DNA of 6,471 nt from positions 1 to 6,471 of the forward strand of contig JAEXPS010000208.1 in NCBI GenBank assembly GCA_023438885.1, read 5' to 3'. The notes under the pieces were generated by a model. The model ran no database searches and had not been told where the DNA came from. It was given only the letters and a program-made list of their open reading frames with translations. Made by a program: the position numbers and the translations under genes. Origin of the DNA: Actinomycetes bacterium (lineage in GTDB: Bacteria > Actinomycetota > Actinomycetes > Actinomycetales > Cellulomonadaceae). Below, in pieces: positions 1 to 5,902 of this stretch (its first letter is position 1; each line of letters begins with the position of its first letter).

Positions 1-3
1 CCC

Positions 4-19
4 CCCGCCGTGCGGCGGG
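4..19 (-). terminator. GC-rich hairpin just after glpK, possible terminator
   Basis: Seen: a perfect 7-bp inverted repeat (cccgccg / cggcggg) separated by only two bases, so in RNA it would be a 6-bp stem with a 4-nt loop. It begins 8 nt beyond the glpK stop codon on the minus strand. The tract after the stem on the minus strand is G-rich, and no U-run is visible before the window ends at position 1. Position and stem strength suit a 3'-end or terminator hairpin for the glp transcript, but without a U-tract an intrinsic terminator is only a guess. Confidence 0.4.
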
Positions 20-27
20 ACCGTGGC

Positions 28-1551
28 TCACTTCACGTCGTCGTCCACCCAGTCGAACGTCCTCGTGACGGCCTTCTTCCACAGCCGGTACGTGCGGTCA
101 CGCTCGGCGTCGTCGAGCGACGGGGTCCAGCGCTTGTCCTCGGCCCAGTTGTCGATGACGTCCTGCTCGCCGCTCCAGTAGCCCACCGCGATGCCGGCCG
201 CGTACGCGGCGCCCAGCGCGGTGGTCTCCGCGACCTGCGGGCGGACCACCGGCACGCCGAGGATGTCAGCCTGGAACTGCATGAGCGTCTCGTCGGCGAC
301 CATGCCGCCGTCGACCTTGAGCTCGGTGAGCGCCACGCCGGAGTCCGCGTTCATGGCGTCCAGGACCTCGCGGGTCTGGAAGGCCGTGGCCTCCAGAGCG
401 GCGCGGGCGATGTGGCCCTTGTTGACGTAGCGCGTCAGGCCGACGAGCGCGCCGCGCGCCTCCGACTTCCAGTACGGCGCGAACAGGCCGGAGAACGCCG
501 GCACGAAGTACGCGCCGCCGTTGTCCTCGACCGTCTGGGCCAGGCGCTCGACCTCCGGGGCGGACGAGATGATGCCCAGGTTGTCGCGCAGCCACTGCAC
601 GAGCGAGCCGGTGACGGCGATGGAGCCCTCGAGCGCGTACACGGCGGGTTGGTCGCCGATCTTGTAGCAGAGGGTGGTCAGCAGGCCGTTCTTCGACGGA
701 ACCGGCGAGGTGCCCGTGTTGAGGAGCATGAAGTTGCCGGTGCCGTAGGTGTTCTTCGCGGTGCCCACCTCGAAGCAGGCCTGGCCGAAGGTCGCCGCCT
801 GCTGGTCGCCGAGGTCACCGGCGATCGGCACGTCCGGCAGCAGCCCGCCGGCGCGGCCTTGGCCGTAGACCTCGGACGACGACTTGATGGCCGGCAGCAT
901 CGACATCGGGATGCCCATGTCGGCGGCGATCTCTGCGTCCCAGCTGAGCGTGGACAGGTCCATCAGCATGGTGCGCGAGGCGTTGGTGACGTCCGTGACG
1001 TGCACGCCGCCGTCGACGCCGCCGGTCATGTTCCAGATGGTCCAGGCGTCGGTGTTGCCGAACAGCAGGTCGCCGGCCTCGGCCTTGGCGCGGGCGCCCT
1101 CGACGTTGTCGAGGATCCACTTGATCTTCGGCCCGGAGAAGTACGTCGCGAGCGGCAGGCCGACGCGGTCCTTGTACCGGTCCTGGCCACCGCCGAGAGC
1201 GCCGAGGTCCTCGATGATCTTCGCGGTGCGGGTGTCCTGCCACACGATCGCGTTGTAGACCGGCTTGCCCGTCGTCTTGTCCCAGACGACCGCGGTCTCC
1301 CGCTGGTTGGTGATGCCGACCGCGGCGATGTCGGTGTGGGTCAGGTTGGCCTTCGACAGAGCGATGGCGACGACCTCGCGGATGTTGTCCCAGATCTCGA
1401 TGGGGTCGTGCTCGACCCACCCGGCCCTGGGGAAGATCTGCTCGTGCTCCTTCTGGCCGACCGAGACGATCTGGCCGGAGTGGTTGAAGACGATGGCGCG
1501 CGAGCTCGTGGTGCCCTGGTCGATCGCGAGCACGTAGGTGGTGTCGGGCAT
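28..1551 (-). CDS. glpK: Glycerol kinase GlpK
   Basis: ATP-dependent phosphorylation of glycerol to sn-glycerol-3-phosphate (EC 2.7.1.30), cytosolic, second step of glycerol uptake and catabolism. The 507-residue product has normal family length and the two-domain FGGY/actin-like ATPase fold. The N-terminal phosphate loop DQGTTSSR is at 11-18. The glycerol-binding residues corresponding to E. coli R83, E84, Y135 and D245 are visible as R84, E85 (in ITNQRET), Y137 (in LATYFSGPK) and D249 (in GDQQAATFGQ). The C-terminal FGGY half includes VDGGMVADETLMQFQADILG. Start: ATG at 1551 with AAGGAG (1557-1562) five bases upstream. It is the last gene of the glpD-glpF-glpK run, 132 nt after glpF. Odd: the E. 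coli fructose-1,6-bisphosphate site (GGTR) is not conserved, with Asp240 in place of the Arg, and the loop histidine phosphorylated by HPr in Gram-positive enzymes is also absent. Confidence 0.97.
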   Translation of the reverse strand: MPDTTYVLAIDQGTTSSRAIVFNHSGQIVSVGQKEHEQIFPRAGWVEHDPIEIWDNIREVVAIALSKANLTHTDIAAVGITNQRETAVVWDKTTGKPVYNAIVWQDTRTAKIIEDLGALGGGQDRYKDRVGLPLATYFSGPKIKWILDNVEGARAKAEAGDLLFGNTDAWTIWNMTGGVDGGVHVTDVTNASRTMLMDLSTLSWDAEIAADMGIPMSMLPAIKSSSEVYGQGRAGGLLPDVPIAGDLGDQQAATFGQACFEVGTAKNTYGTGNFMLLNTGTSPVPSKNGLLTTLCYKIGDQPAVYALEGSIAVTGSLVQWLRDNLGIISSAPEVERLAQTVEDNGGAYFVPAFSGLFAPYWKSEARGALVGLTRYVNKGHIARAALEATAFQTREVLDAMNADSGVALTELKVDGGMVADETLMQFQADILGVPVVRPQVAETTALGAAYAAGIAVGYWSGEQDVIDNWAEDKRWTPSLDDAERDRTYRLWKKAVTRTFDWVDDDVK

Positions 1552-1592
1552 GGGGACTCCTTGGACGCTGGTGGCGGGAGATGACGTCCTCA

Positions 1593-1629
1593 GGGGCGCG
1601 CCGCCGCTGCGGGGTGGGCGGCGCGCCCC
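1593..1629 (-). repeat. Strong 13-bp inverted repeat between glpF and glpK
   Basis: Seen: arms 1593-1605 (ggggcgcgccgcc) and 1617-1629 (ggcggcgcgcccc) are perfect reverse complements with an 11-nt loop. The stem is all G:C. It ends 41 nt upstream of the glpK ATG and is not followed by a U-run on the minus strand, so it does not look like a standard intrinsic terminator. Inference: an intercistronic RNA structure that may stabilise or partly terminate the glpD-glpF message, or set the glpK level separately from glpF. Confidence 0.75.
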
Positions 1630-1645
1630 CGGGCGTCGGGGGAGT

Positions 1646-1672
1646 GCCGACGAGAGGGTGTGGCTCGTCGGC
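1646..1672 (-). repeat. 9-bp inverted repeat just after glpF
   Basis: Seen: arms 1646-1654 (gccgacgag) and 1664-1672 (ctcgtcggc) are perfect reverse complements around a 9-nt loop. The stem starts 11 nt after the glpF stop codon in the minus-strand message and is followed 16 nt later by the larger 13-bp stem. No U-tract follows. Probably an RNA 3'-end or processing structure. A DNA-level operator for a glpK-specific promoter is an alternative that cannot be excluded. Confidence 0.65.
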
Positions 1673-1683
1673 CGTGCGGGTCG

Positions 1684-2415
1684 TCAGCTGATGTACGCGG
1701 CGCCCGCGAGCCCGGCGAGAACGCCGCCGACGAGCGGGCCGAACACCGGCACCCAGGAGTACGCCCAGTCGCTCGAGCCCTTGCCCGGGATCGGCAGGAC
1801 GAAGTGCGCGATGCGGGGGCCGAGGTCACGGGCGGGGTTGATGGCATACCCGGTGGGGCCGCCGAGGCTCATGCCGATGCCGACGACGAGGAACGCCACG
1901 GGAATCGGCCCGAGGTCGGCGGGGGTGCTGCCGAACAGGAGGATGACGAACACCAGGACGAACGTGCCGATGGCCTCGGTGACGAAGTTCCAGCCGTAGG
2001 AGCGGATGGCCGGGCCGGTGGAGAACACGCCGAGCTTGGTGCCGGGGTCGGCGTCCTCGTCGAAGTGCCTCTTGTACGCCAGCCAGCACAGGAACGCGCC
2101 GATGATCCCGCCGATCAGCTGGGCGAGCCAGTACATCAGCATGTTGCCGAAGTTGGCGTCGACGCCGGGGGCGAACTCGGTGACGTCGGAGTTGGCGAAG
2201 AGGCCGATGGTGACGGCCGGGTTGATGTGTGCGCCGGACTTGTAGGAGACGTACACACCGGCCATGACGGCCAGGCCCCATCCGAAGGTGATCACGGCCC
2301 AACCGGAGTTGAAGCCCTTGTTCTTCGGGAGGATCACGTTGGCGACAACGCCACAGCCGAGAAGCACCAGCATGGCGGTGCCGAACACCTCGGAGAGGAA
2401 CACAGCTGAATCCAC
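1684..2415 (-). CDS. glpF: Glycerol facilitator GlpF (aquaglyceroporin, MIP family)
   Basis: Inner-membrane channel for facilitated diffusion of glycerol, working with GlpK, which traps it by phosphorylation. The 243-residue product shows six hydrophobic segments (about 6-29, 39-58, 91-113, 140-162, 168-187, 217-242) and both half-helix motifs: NPA at 65-67 (GAHINPAVT) and NPA at 193-195 (YAINPARDLGP). The Asp after NPAR (D197) marks the glycerol-conducting branch rather than pure aquaporins. By alignment with E. coli GlpF (W48, F200, R206), the selectivity filter is W46, Y190 and R196. Start: GTG at 2415. An in-frame TAG two codons upstream (2419-2421) bars any longer reading. The Shine-Dalgarno is unclear: AAGGA lies 13 nt upstream and a shorter CAGG is closer. 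Sits 65 nt after glpD and 132 nt before glpK on the same strand, presumably one operon. Confidence 0.95.
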   Translation of the reverse strand: MDSAVFLSEVFGTAMLVLLGCGVVANVILPKNKGFNSGWAVITFGWGLAVMAGVYVSYKSGAHINPAVTIGLFANSDVTEFAPGVDANFGNMLMYWLAQLIGGIIGAFLCWLAYKRHFDEDADPGTKLGVFSTGPAIRSYGWNFVTEAIGTFVLVFVILLFGSTPADLGPIPVAFLVVGIGMSLGGPTGYAINPARDLGPRIAHFVLPIPGKGSSDWAYSWVPVFGPLVGGVLAGLAGAAYIS

Positions 2416-2460
2416 GGTCTACCTGCTTTCCTTGTGACGGGACCTCGTTGTCACGTGCAA

Positions 2461-2478
2461 CCCCGCAGACGAGCGGGG
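2461..2478 (-). repeat. Hairpin at the 3' end of glpD
   Basis: Seen: arms ccccgc (2461-2466) and gcgggg (2473-2478), perfect 6 bp with a 6-nt loop, starting two bases after the glpD stop codon on the minus strand. Only two T residues follow in the message before GCACG, so it would be at best a weak or partial terminator. It could lower read-through from glpD into glpF or protect the 3' end of the glpD segment. Confidence 0.5.
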
Positions 2479-2480
2479 GT

Positions 2481-4256
2481 CTAGCTGCCGGATCCCCCGT
2501 TCCCGGCTCTCTCGCCGACGTCGACCATCGGTGAGAGGTCTGCGGCCTTGAGGCGGACCTCCTCGGCACTGGCGTCATCGCTCTCCAGCGCGGCAGCCTC
2601 CTCCGCCTGGACTCGTTCAACGTACGCCTGGATCTCGCGGGCGCGAGTTGCGTCGTCCCAGCCCAGCACGGGCCCGACGAGATCGGCGATCTCCTCGAGC
2701 GCGCCCACGCCCTTGTCGGCCTGCTCGTAGTTGAGCCGGGTGCGGTGCATCAGCACGTCGTCGAGGTGCAACGCACCCTCGTGTGTCGCCGCGTAGAGCG
2801 CCTCGGCGCGCAGGTACGCCGGGGCCTTCGCCAACGGCTGCGCGAGGTCCGGGCGCTCCTCGACGAGCTCGACGAGCTCCGCGAGCAGCGAGCCGTACCG
2901 GCCCATCAGGTGCTGGCGGCGGTGCTCGTCCCACCCGTACGTCTCCGCCCAGCCCTTGGACTGGTTCTCGACCACCGCCAGGCCCTCGGCGCCGGCCAGC
3001 GGCAGGTCGCGGGTGGGCGAGGGGAGCGACGAGGCGCGGGCGCCGAGCGCGAAGTCGACCGCGTCCTCGGCCATGACCCGGTAGGTCGTCAGCTTGCCGC
3101 CGGCGATCACCGTGAAGCCGGGCGCAGGCGAGGCGACGGTGTGCTCGCGCGACACCTTGGTGGAGCTGGTCCCCTCCTTGACCTCGGGCTGCAGCAGCGG
3201 GCGCAGGCCGGCGTAGGTGCCGATGATGTCGCCGCGGGTCAGCGGCTCGGACAGCACCGTGTTGGCGTGCTCGATGACGTAGTCGATGTCGGCGCGGTTG
3301 GCGACGGGGTGGCGCAGCTCCTGGTTCCACGGGGTGTCGGTGGTGCCGATCACCCAGTACCGCGGCCAGGGGATGAAGAACAGCACGGACTTCTCGGTCT
3401 GCAGGATCAGCCCGACGTCGCCGCGGATGCGGCTGCGCGGCACGATGATGTGGATCCCCTTGCTCGCGAGCACCTTGAGCCCGCCCGGCGAGCCCGAGAG
3501 GTGCTCGGTCTGCTCGGTCCACACGCCGGTGGCGTTGATCGTGTGCTTGGCGCGGGCCTCGAACCGCTCGCCGGTCTCCTGGTCGACCAGGACCGCGCCG
3601 TTGATGACGCCGCCGTCGCTCTTGGTCAGGCCCACCAGCTGGGTGCGGCTCGCGGCGTGGGCGCCGTAGGAGACGGCGGTGCGCACCAGCGTCTCGACGA
3701 GGCGGGCGTCGTCGAGCATCGTGTCCCAGTACTGGATGGCGCCGACGGCCACGTCGGGGCGGAAGTCGGGGAACATCTGCTGCATCCGCGTGTGCGAGAC
3801 GTGCCGGTGGAACGGCAGCGCACGGCGCTTGCCGCCGGTCACCGAGGCCATCGCGTCGTACAGGGCGATGCCCGCGCCGACGTAGGCCCGCTCGTACACG
3901 TGGTGCTGGAGGGGGTAGAGGAAAGCGGTCGGCTTCACCAGGTGCGGCGCCAGCTTGGACGTCAGCAGGTCGCGTTCGCGCAGGGCCTCGTGGACCAGCT
4001 TGAAGTCGAACATCGCGAGGTAGCGCAGGCCGCCGTGCGCGAGCTTCGTGGAGCGGCTGGAGGTACCCGAGGCCCAGTCCTGGGCCTCGACGATGGCGGT
4101 GGAGAGCCCGCGCGAGACGGCATCGAGGGCGATGCCGGCGCCGGTGACGCCGCCCCCGATCACCAGGATGTCGAGCTCGTGGCCGGGCTCCGTGCTGGCG
4201 CGCAGTGCGTCGAGTGCGGCGGAGCGGGCCTGCGGCGTCAGGGGCGCGGTCCTCAT
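2481..4256 (-). CDS. glpD: FAD-dependent glycerol-3-phosphate dehydrogenase GlpD
   Basis: Oxidises sn-glycerol-3-phosphate to dihydroxyacetone phosphate and passes electrons via FAD to membrane quinone (EC 1.1.5.3), acting as a peripheral membrane enzyme. In the 591-residue product the FAD dinucleotide-binding motif is GGGVTG at 34-39, with the acidic ribose-binding E57 ending the second strand. The family signature GTSSRSTKLAHGGLRYL is at 64-80. YAGLRPL (348-354) and GGKLTTYR (386-393) are typical of the substrate/FAD region. The C-terminal helical DAO_C domain spans about 415-545 and includes DDVLMHRTRL (499-508). Residues from about 550 form an Ala/Glu/Asp-rich tail ending in GNGGSGS with no recognisable domain. 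Start: ATG at 4256 with TAGGAG (4265-4270) eight bases upstream. First gene of the glpDFK run and divergent from the SorC-type regulator, whose intergenic region presumably controls it. Confidence 0.96.
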   Translation of the reverse strand: MRTAPLTPQARSAALDALRASTEPGHELDILVIGGGVTGAGIALDAVSRGLSTAIVEAQDWASGTSSRSTKLAHGGLRYLAMFDFKLVHEALRERDLLTSKLAPHLVKPTAFLYPLQHHVYERAYVGAGIALYDAMASVTGGKRRALPFHRHVSHTRMQQMFPDFRPDVAVGAIQYWDTMLDDARLVETLVRTAVSYGAHAASRTQLVGLTKSDGGVINGAVLVDQETGERFEARAKHTINATGVWTEQTEHLSGSPGGLKVLASKGIHIIVPRSRIRGDVGLILQTEKSVLFFIPWPRYWVIGTTDTPWNQELRHPVANRADIDYVIEHANTVLSEPLTRGDIIGTYAGLRPLLQPEVKEGTSSTKVSREHTVASPAPGFTVIAGGKLTTYRVMAEDAVDFALGARASSLPSPTRDLPLAGAEGLAVVENQSKGWAETYGWDEHRRQHLMGRYGSLLAELVELVEERPDLAQPLAKAPAYLRAEALYAATHEGALHLDDVLMHRTRLNYEQADKGVGALEEIADLVGPVLGWDDATRAREIQAYVERVQAEEAAALESDDASAEEVRLKAADLSPMVDVGERAGNGGSGS

Positions 4257-4282
4257 GAAGACATCTCCTACTGTCGGAGGCT

Positions 4283-4298
4283 CGCCCGTTCGAGGGCG
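4283..4298. promoter_or_regulatory. Short dyad in the divergent region (possible operator half)
   Basis: Seen: cgccc (4283-4287) and gggcg (4294-4298) are reverse complements around the 6-nt spacer gttcga. It lies 26 nt upstream of the glpD start codon, within the probable glpD 5' untranslated region or just downstream of its promoter. In DNA of this GC content a 5-bp GC dyad can arise by chance, so a regulatory role is only a possibility. Confidence 0.2.
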
Positions 4299-4300
4299 GC

Positions 4301-4316
4301 TGAGTTATCGTCATCA
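4301..4316. promoter_or_regulatory. AT-rich patch, probable shared -10 region of divergent promoters
   Basis: The most AT-rich stretch of the 127-bp region between glpD and the regulator. On the minus strand it holds GATAAC (4304-4309), a 4 of 6 match to TATAAT, which would place glpD transcription start about 40 nt before its ATG. On the plus strand TATCGT (4306-4311) fits the actinobacterial TANNNT -10 form for the regulator. No good -35 box sits at 17-18 bp for either direction, as is common in actinobacteria. Overlapping divergent promoters would explain coordinated control; this is inferred from sequence only. Confidence 0.35.
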
Positions 4317-4320
4317 CGGC

Positions 4321-4336
4321 TTGAACGCATGCGCAA
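4321..4336. promoter_or_regulatory. Candidate operator around the palindrome CGCATGCG
   Basis: Seen: an exact 8-bp palindrome CGCATGCG at 4326-4333 within TTGAACGCATGCGCAA (4321-4336), flanked by TTG and CAA, although the outer pair is centred one base off the inner palindrome. It would cover the -35 zone of the putative glpD promoter and lie just downstream of the putative regulator -10. Known SorC-family operators are often inverted repeats, some starting TTGAAC-like (B. subtilis DeoR). Binding by the adjacent regulator is inference. Confidence 0.3.
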
Positions 4337-4370
4337 CCGGCCCGCACATACGTGCAGGTCGGCGGATCGC

Positions 4371-4375
4371 GAGGA
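4371..4375 (+). promoter_or_regulatory. Ribosome binding site that sets the regulator start
   Basis: GAGGA at 4371-4375 lies 8 nt before GTG 4384 but only 2 nt before the alternative in-frame GTG 4378. The spacing favours 4384 as the initiation codon. The long upstream in-frame extension (open as far back as 4048) overlaps glpD antisense and is not needed. Confidence 0.55.
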
Positions 4376-4383
4376 CGGTGGCG

Positions 4384-5385
4384 GTGTACGTCGGGAAAGA
4401 GCAGCAGGACGTCCTACGTGCGGCGTCGATGTACTACCTCCAGGACCTGAAGATGGAGGTCATCGCGCGGCATCTCGGCACGTCGCGGTCCACCGTCTCG
4501 CGTCTGATCAAGCGCGCCCGGCAGTCCGGCCTGGTCGAGATCACCCTGCGCCCGGCGAGCACCCGTGCGCCGGGGCTCGGCCGGACGATCTCGTCGATCT
4601 TCGGCGTCGAGGCCTACGTGGTGCCCGTCCCGGACTCGGCGAGCCACATCGAGCGGCTGGAGCAGGTGTCGATGACCGGCGCCAAGCTCGTGTCCTCGTG
4701 GTTCGACTCCGACATGGTGCTGGGCCTGGCGTGGGGCACCACGCTGGCCTCGGTGTCCCGCTACCTGGTGCCCAAGCCCACCCGCAGCGCGGCGGTGGTC
4801 CAGCTCAACGGTGCGGCGAACATGCGCACCAGCGGGATCGAGTACGCGTCCGACCTCATCTCCAGCTTCGGCACCGCCTTCGGGGCGGCCGTGCACCACT
4901 TCTCGGTCCCGGCGTTCTTCGACTACCCGGACACCAAGCGCGCCATGTGGCGCGAGCGCTCCGTGCGCCGCGTGCTGGACATGCAGGCGCGCGCGGACAT
5001 CGCCGTGTTCTCGGTGGGTGCGTTGTCGGGAGCCGTGCCGTCGCACGTGTACTCGGCCGGCTACCTGGACGAGGAGGACGTGCAGGTGCTGCACGACGAG
5101 GGCGTGGTGGGCGACGTCTGCACCGTGTTCCTGCGAGCTGACGGCTCGTGGCAGGACATCCCGCTGAACGAACGTGCCACCGGCCCCACGCCGGTGGAGC
5201 TCGCGCGGATCCCGCGCCGCGTGTGCATCGTCGCCGGCGACGCCAAGGTGCCCCCGTTGCTGGCCGCGCTGCGCGCCGGGGTGGTGACGGACCTCGTCGT
5301 CGACGAGATCTCCGCCACCGGCCTGCTCGACTCCGTGGAGCCCGCGACGCTCGCCCGCCGGCCGCGCACCAAGGCGGGTGTCTAG
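4384..5385 (+). CDS. SorC/DeoR-type sugar-binding transcriptional regulator, candidate glp regulator
   Basis: DNA-binding transcription factor of the SorC family: an N-terminal helix-turn-helix followed by a large effector domain related to NagB/RpiA sugar-phosphate enzymes. In the 333-residue product from GTG 4384 the HTH spans about 24-47 (MEVIARHLGTSRSTVSRLIK then a basic stretch). The effector domain (about 60-325) has the family motif GLAWGTTL at 114-121, GALSGAVPS at 212-220, GDVCTVFLRADG at 243-254, and the C-terminal GDAKVPPLLAALRAG followed by TDLVVDEISATGLL (285-315). Family members sense phosphorylated sugars or polyols (for example deoxyribose-5-phosphate or fructose-1,6-bisphosphate). 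Divergent placement next to glpD suggests it controls the glp genes and perhaps itself, with glycerol-3-phosphate or dihydroxyacetone phosphate as effector; both points are inference. Whether it represses or activates cannot be told. No gene symbol is assigned. Confidence 0.9.
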   Translation: MYVGKEQQDVLRAASMYYLQDLKMEVIARHLGTSRSTVSRLIKRARQSGLVEITLRPASTRAPGLGRTISSIFGVEAYVVPVPDSASHIERLEQVSMTGAKLVSSWFDSDMVLGLAWGTTLASVSRYLVPKPTRSAAVVQLNGAANMRTSGIEYASDLISSFGTAFGAAVHHFSVPAFFDYPDTKRAMWRERSVRRVLDMQARADIAVFSVGALSGAVPSHVYSAGYLDEEDVQVLHDEGVVGDVCTVFLRADGSWQDIPLNERATGPTPVELARIPRRVCIVAGDAKVPPLLAALRAGVVTDLVVDEISATGLLDSVEPATLARRPRTKAGV

Positions 5386-5391
5386 GGCCGA

Positions 5392-5397
5392 TACCGT
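5392..5397 (+). promoter_or_regulatory. Possible leaderless -10 box for argA
   Basis: TACCGT (5392-5397) matches the TANNNT -10 form common in actinobacteria and ends 6 nt before the GTG start at 5404, the spacing expected if transcription begins at the start codon itself. No convincing Shine-Dalgarno lies near the GTG: AGGG at 5384-5387 is 16 nt away. No clear -35 is visible. Read-through from the regulator is the alternative source of expression. Confidence 0.35.
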
Positions 5398-5403
5398 GAG
5401 CGC

Positions 5404-5901
5404 GTGAGTCCCCGGATCCGTCCCGCGCTCCCCGCCGACGTCCGCGCCATCCACGCCCTGGTGGAGCCCTACGCCTCCGAGCGGATCCTGCTCGCCAAGG
5501 AGTGGGTGGCGTACTACGAGGCGGTCCAGGAGTTCCTGGTCGCCGTGGACGGCGACGAGGTGGTGGGCTGCGGCGCCCTGCACGTCATGTGGTCCGACCT
5601 CGCCGAGATCCGCACCCTCGCCGTCAACCCCGCCCGCCGCCGGCACGGCATCGGCCAGCAGCTCGTCACCGCCCTGCTCGACCGCGCGCGGGCCTTCGGG
5701 CTGCGCCGGGTGTTCTGCCTGACCTTCGAGGTGCCGTTCTTTCAGGCCAACGGGTTCCGCGTCATCGAGGGCACGCCGGTCACCCCGGACGTGTACGCGG
5801 AGCTGCTGCGCTCGCACGACGACGGCGTCGCCGAGTTCCTCGACCTCGCCCGCGTCAAGCCGAACACCCTGGGCAACACCCGGATGCTCCTCGAGCTGTA
5901 G
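5404..5901 (+). CDS. argA: Amino-acid N-acetyltransferase (N-acetylglutamate synthase, mycobacterial ArgA type)
   Basis: GNAT-fold enzyme that acetylates L-glutamate (and, in the M. tuberculosis homologue, L-glutamine) with acetyl-CoA, the first step of arginine biosynthesis (EC 2.3.1.1), cytosolic. The 165-residue product is a lone acetyltransferase domain without the amino-acid-kinase half of E. coli ArgA, as in M. tuberculosis Rv2747, which it resembles along its whole length from memory. Shared blocks include YEAVQEF (38-44), VVGCGALHVMWSDLAEIRT (53-71), FEVPFF then GF (108-118), IEGTPVTP (121-128), GVAEFLDL (141-148) and KPNTLGNTRMLL (152-163). The acetyl-CoA pyrophosphate loop is R79-R-H-G-I-G84. 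The GTG at 5404 is the natural start, 18 nt after the regulator stop. A functional link to glycerol genes is not apparent. Its stop lies one base from the mutY stop. Confidence 0.88.
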   Translation: MSPRIRPALPADVRAIHALVEPYASERILLAKEWVAYYEAVQEFLVAVDGDEVVGCGALHVMWSDLAEIRTLAVNPARRRHGIGQQLVTALLDRARAFGLRRVFCLTFEVPFFQANGFRVIEGTPVTPDVYAELLRSHDDGVAEFLDLARVKPNTLGNTRMLLEL

Positions 5902-5902
5902 G

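Noticed and set aside
10..1584. Long plus-strand open frame (524 codons) opposite glpK
   Set aside because: It mirrors glpK codon by codon in very GC-rich DNA, with Arg/Val/Asp/Gly-rich low-complexity translation and no family motif; a typical antisense shadow.
2434..2454. GTGAC/GTCAC dyad (5-bp arms, 11-nt loop) upstream of glpF
   Set aside because: Short arms and a long loop; easily expected by chance and with no clear positional logic beyond lying near the ribosome binding site.
4321..4350. TTGAAC (4321-4326) as a -35 box for the regulator
   Set aside because: No acceptable -10 hexamer occurs 16-19 bp downstream (best candidates match TATAAT at only 2 of 6 positions).
4344..4355. Imperfect palindrome GCACATACGTGC upstream of the regulator
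   Set aside because: 10 of 12 positions pair, but this is short and not supported by a second copy near glpD; kept only as a weak operator alternative.
4048..4383. N-terminal extension of the regulator upstream of GTG 4384
   Set aside because: The extension overlaps glpD antisense and the promoter region, and the ribosome binding site spacing and family length fit a start at 4384.
2745..5141. 798-codon plus-strand open frame across glpD, the divergent region and the regulator
   Set aside because: It runs antisense to glpD and out of frame through a clear regulator gene, and its translation is Arg/Gly/His/Asp-rich with no recognisable domain. Absence of stops is explained by GC content.
4414..5817. 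467-codon minus-strand open frame opposite the regulator and argA
   Set aside because: It spans two well-supported plus-strand genes and their junction, has biased composition and shows no conserved motif.
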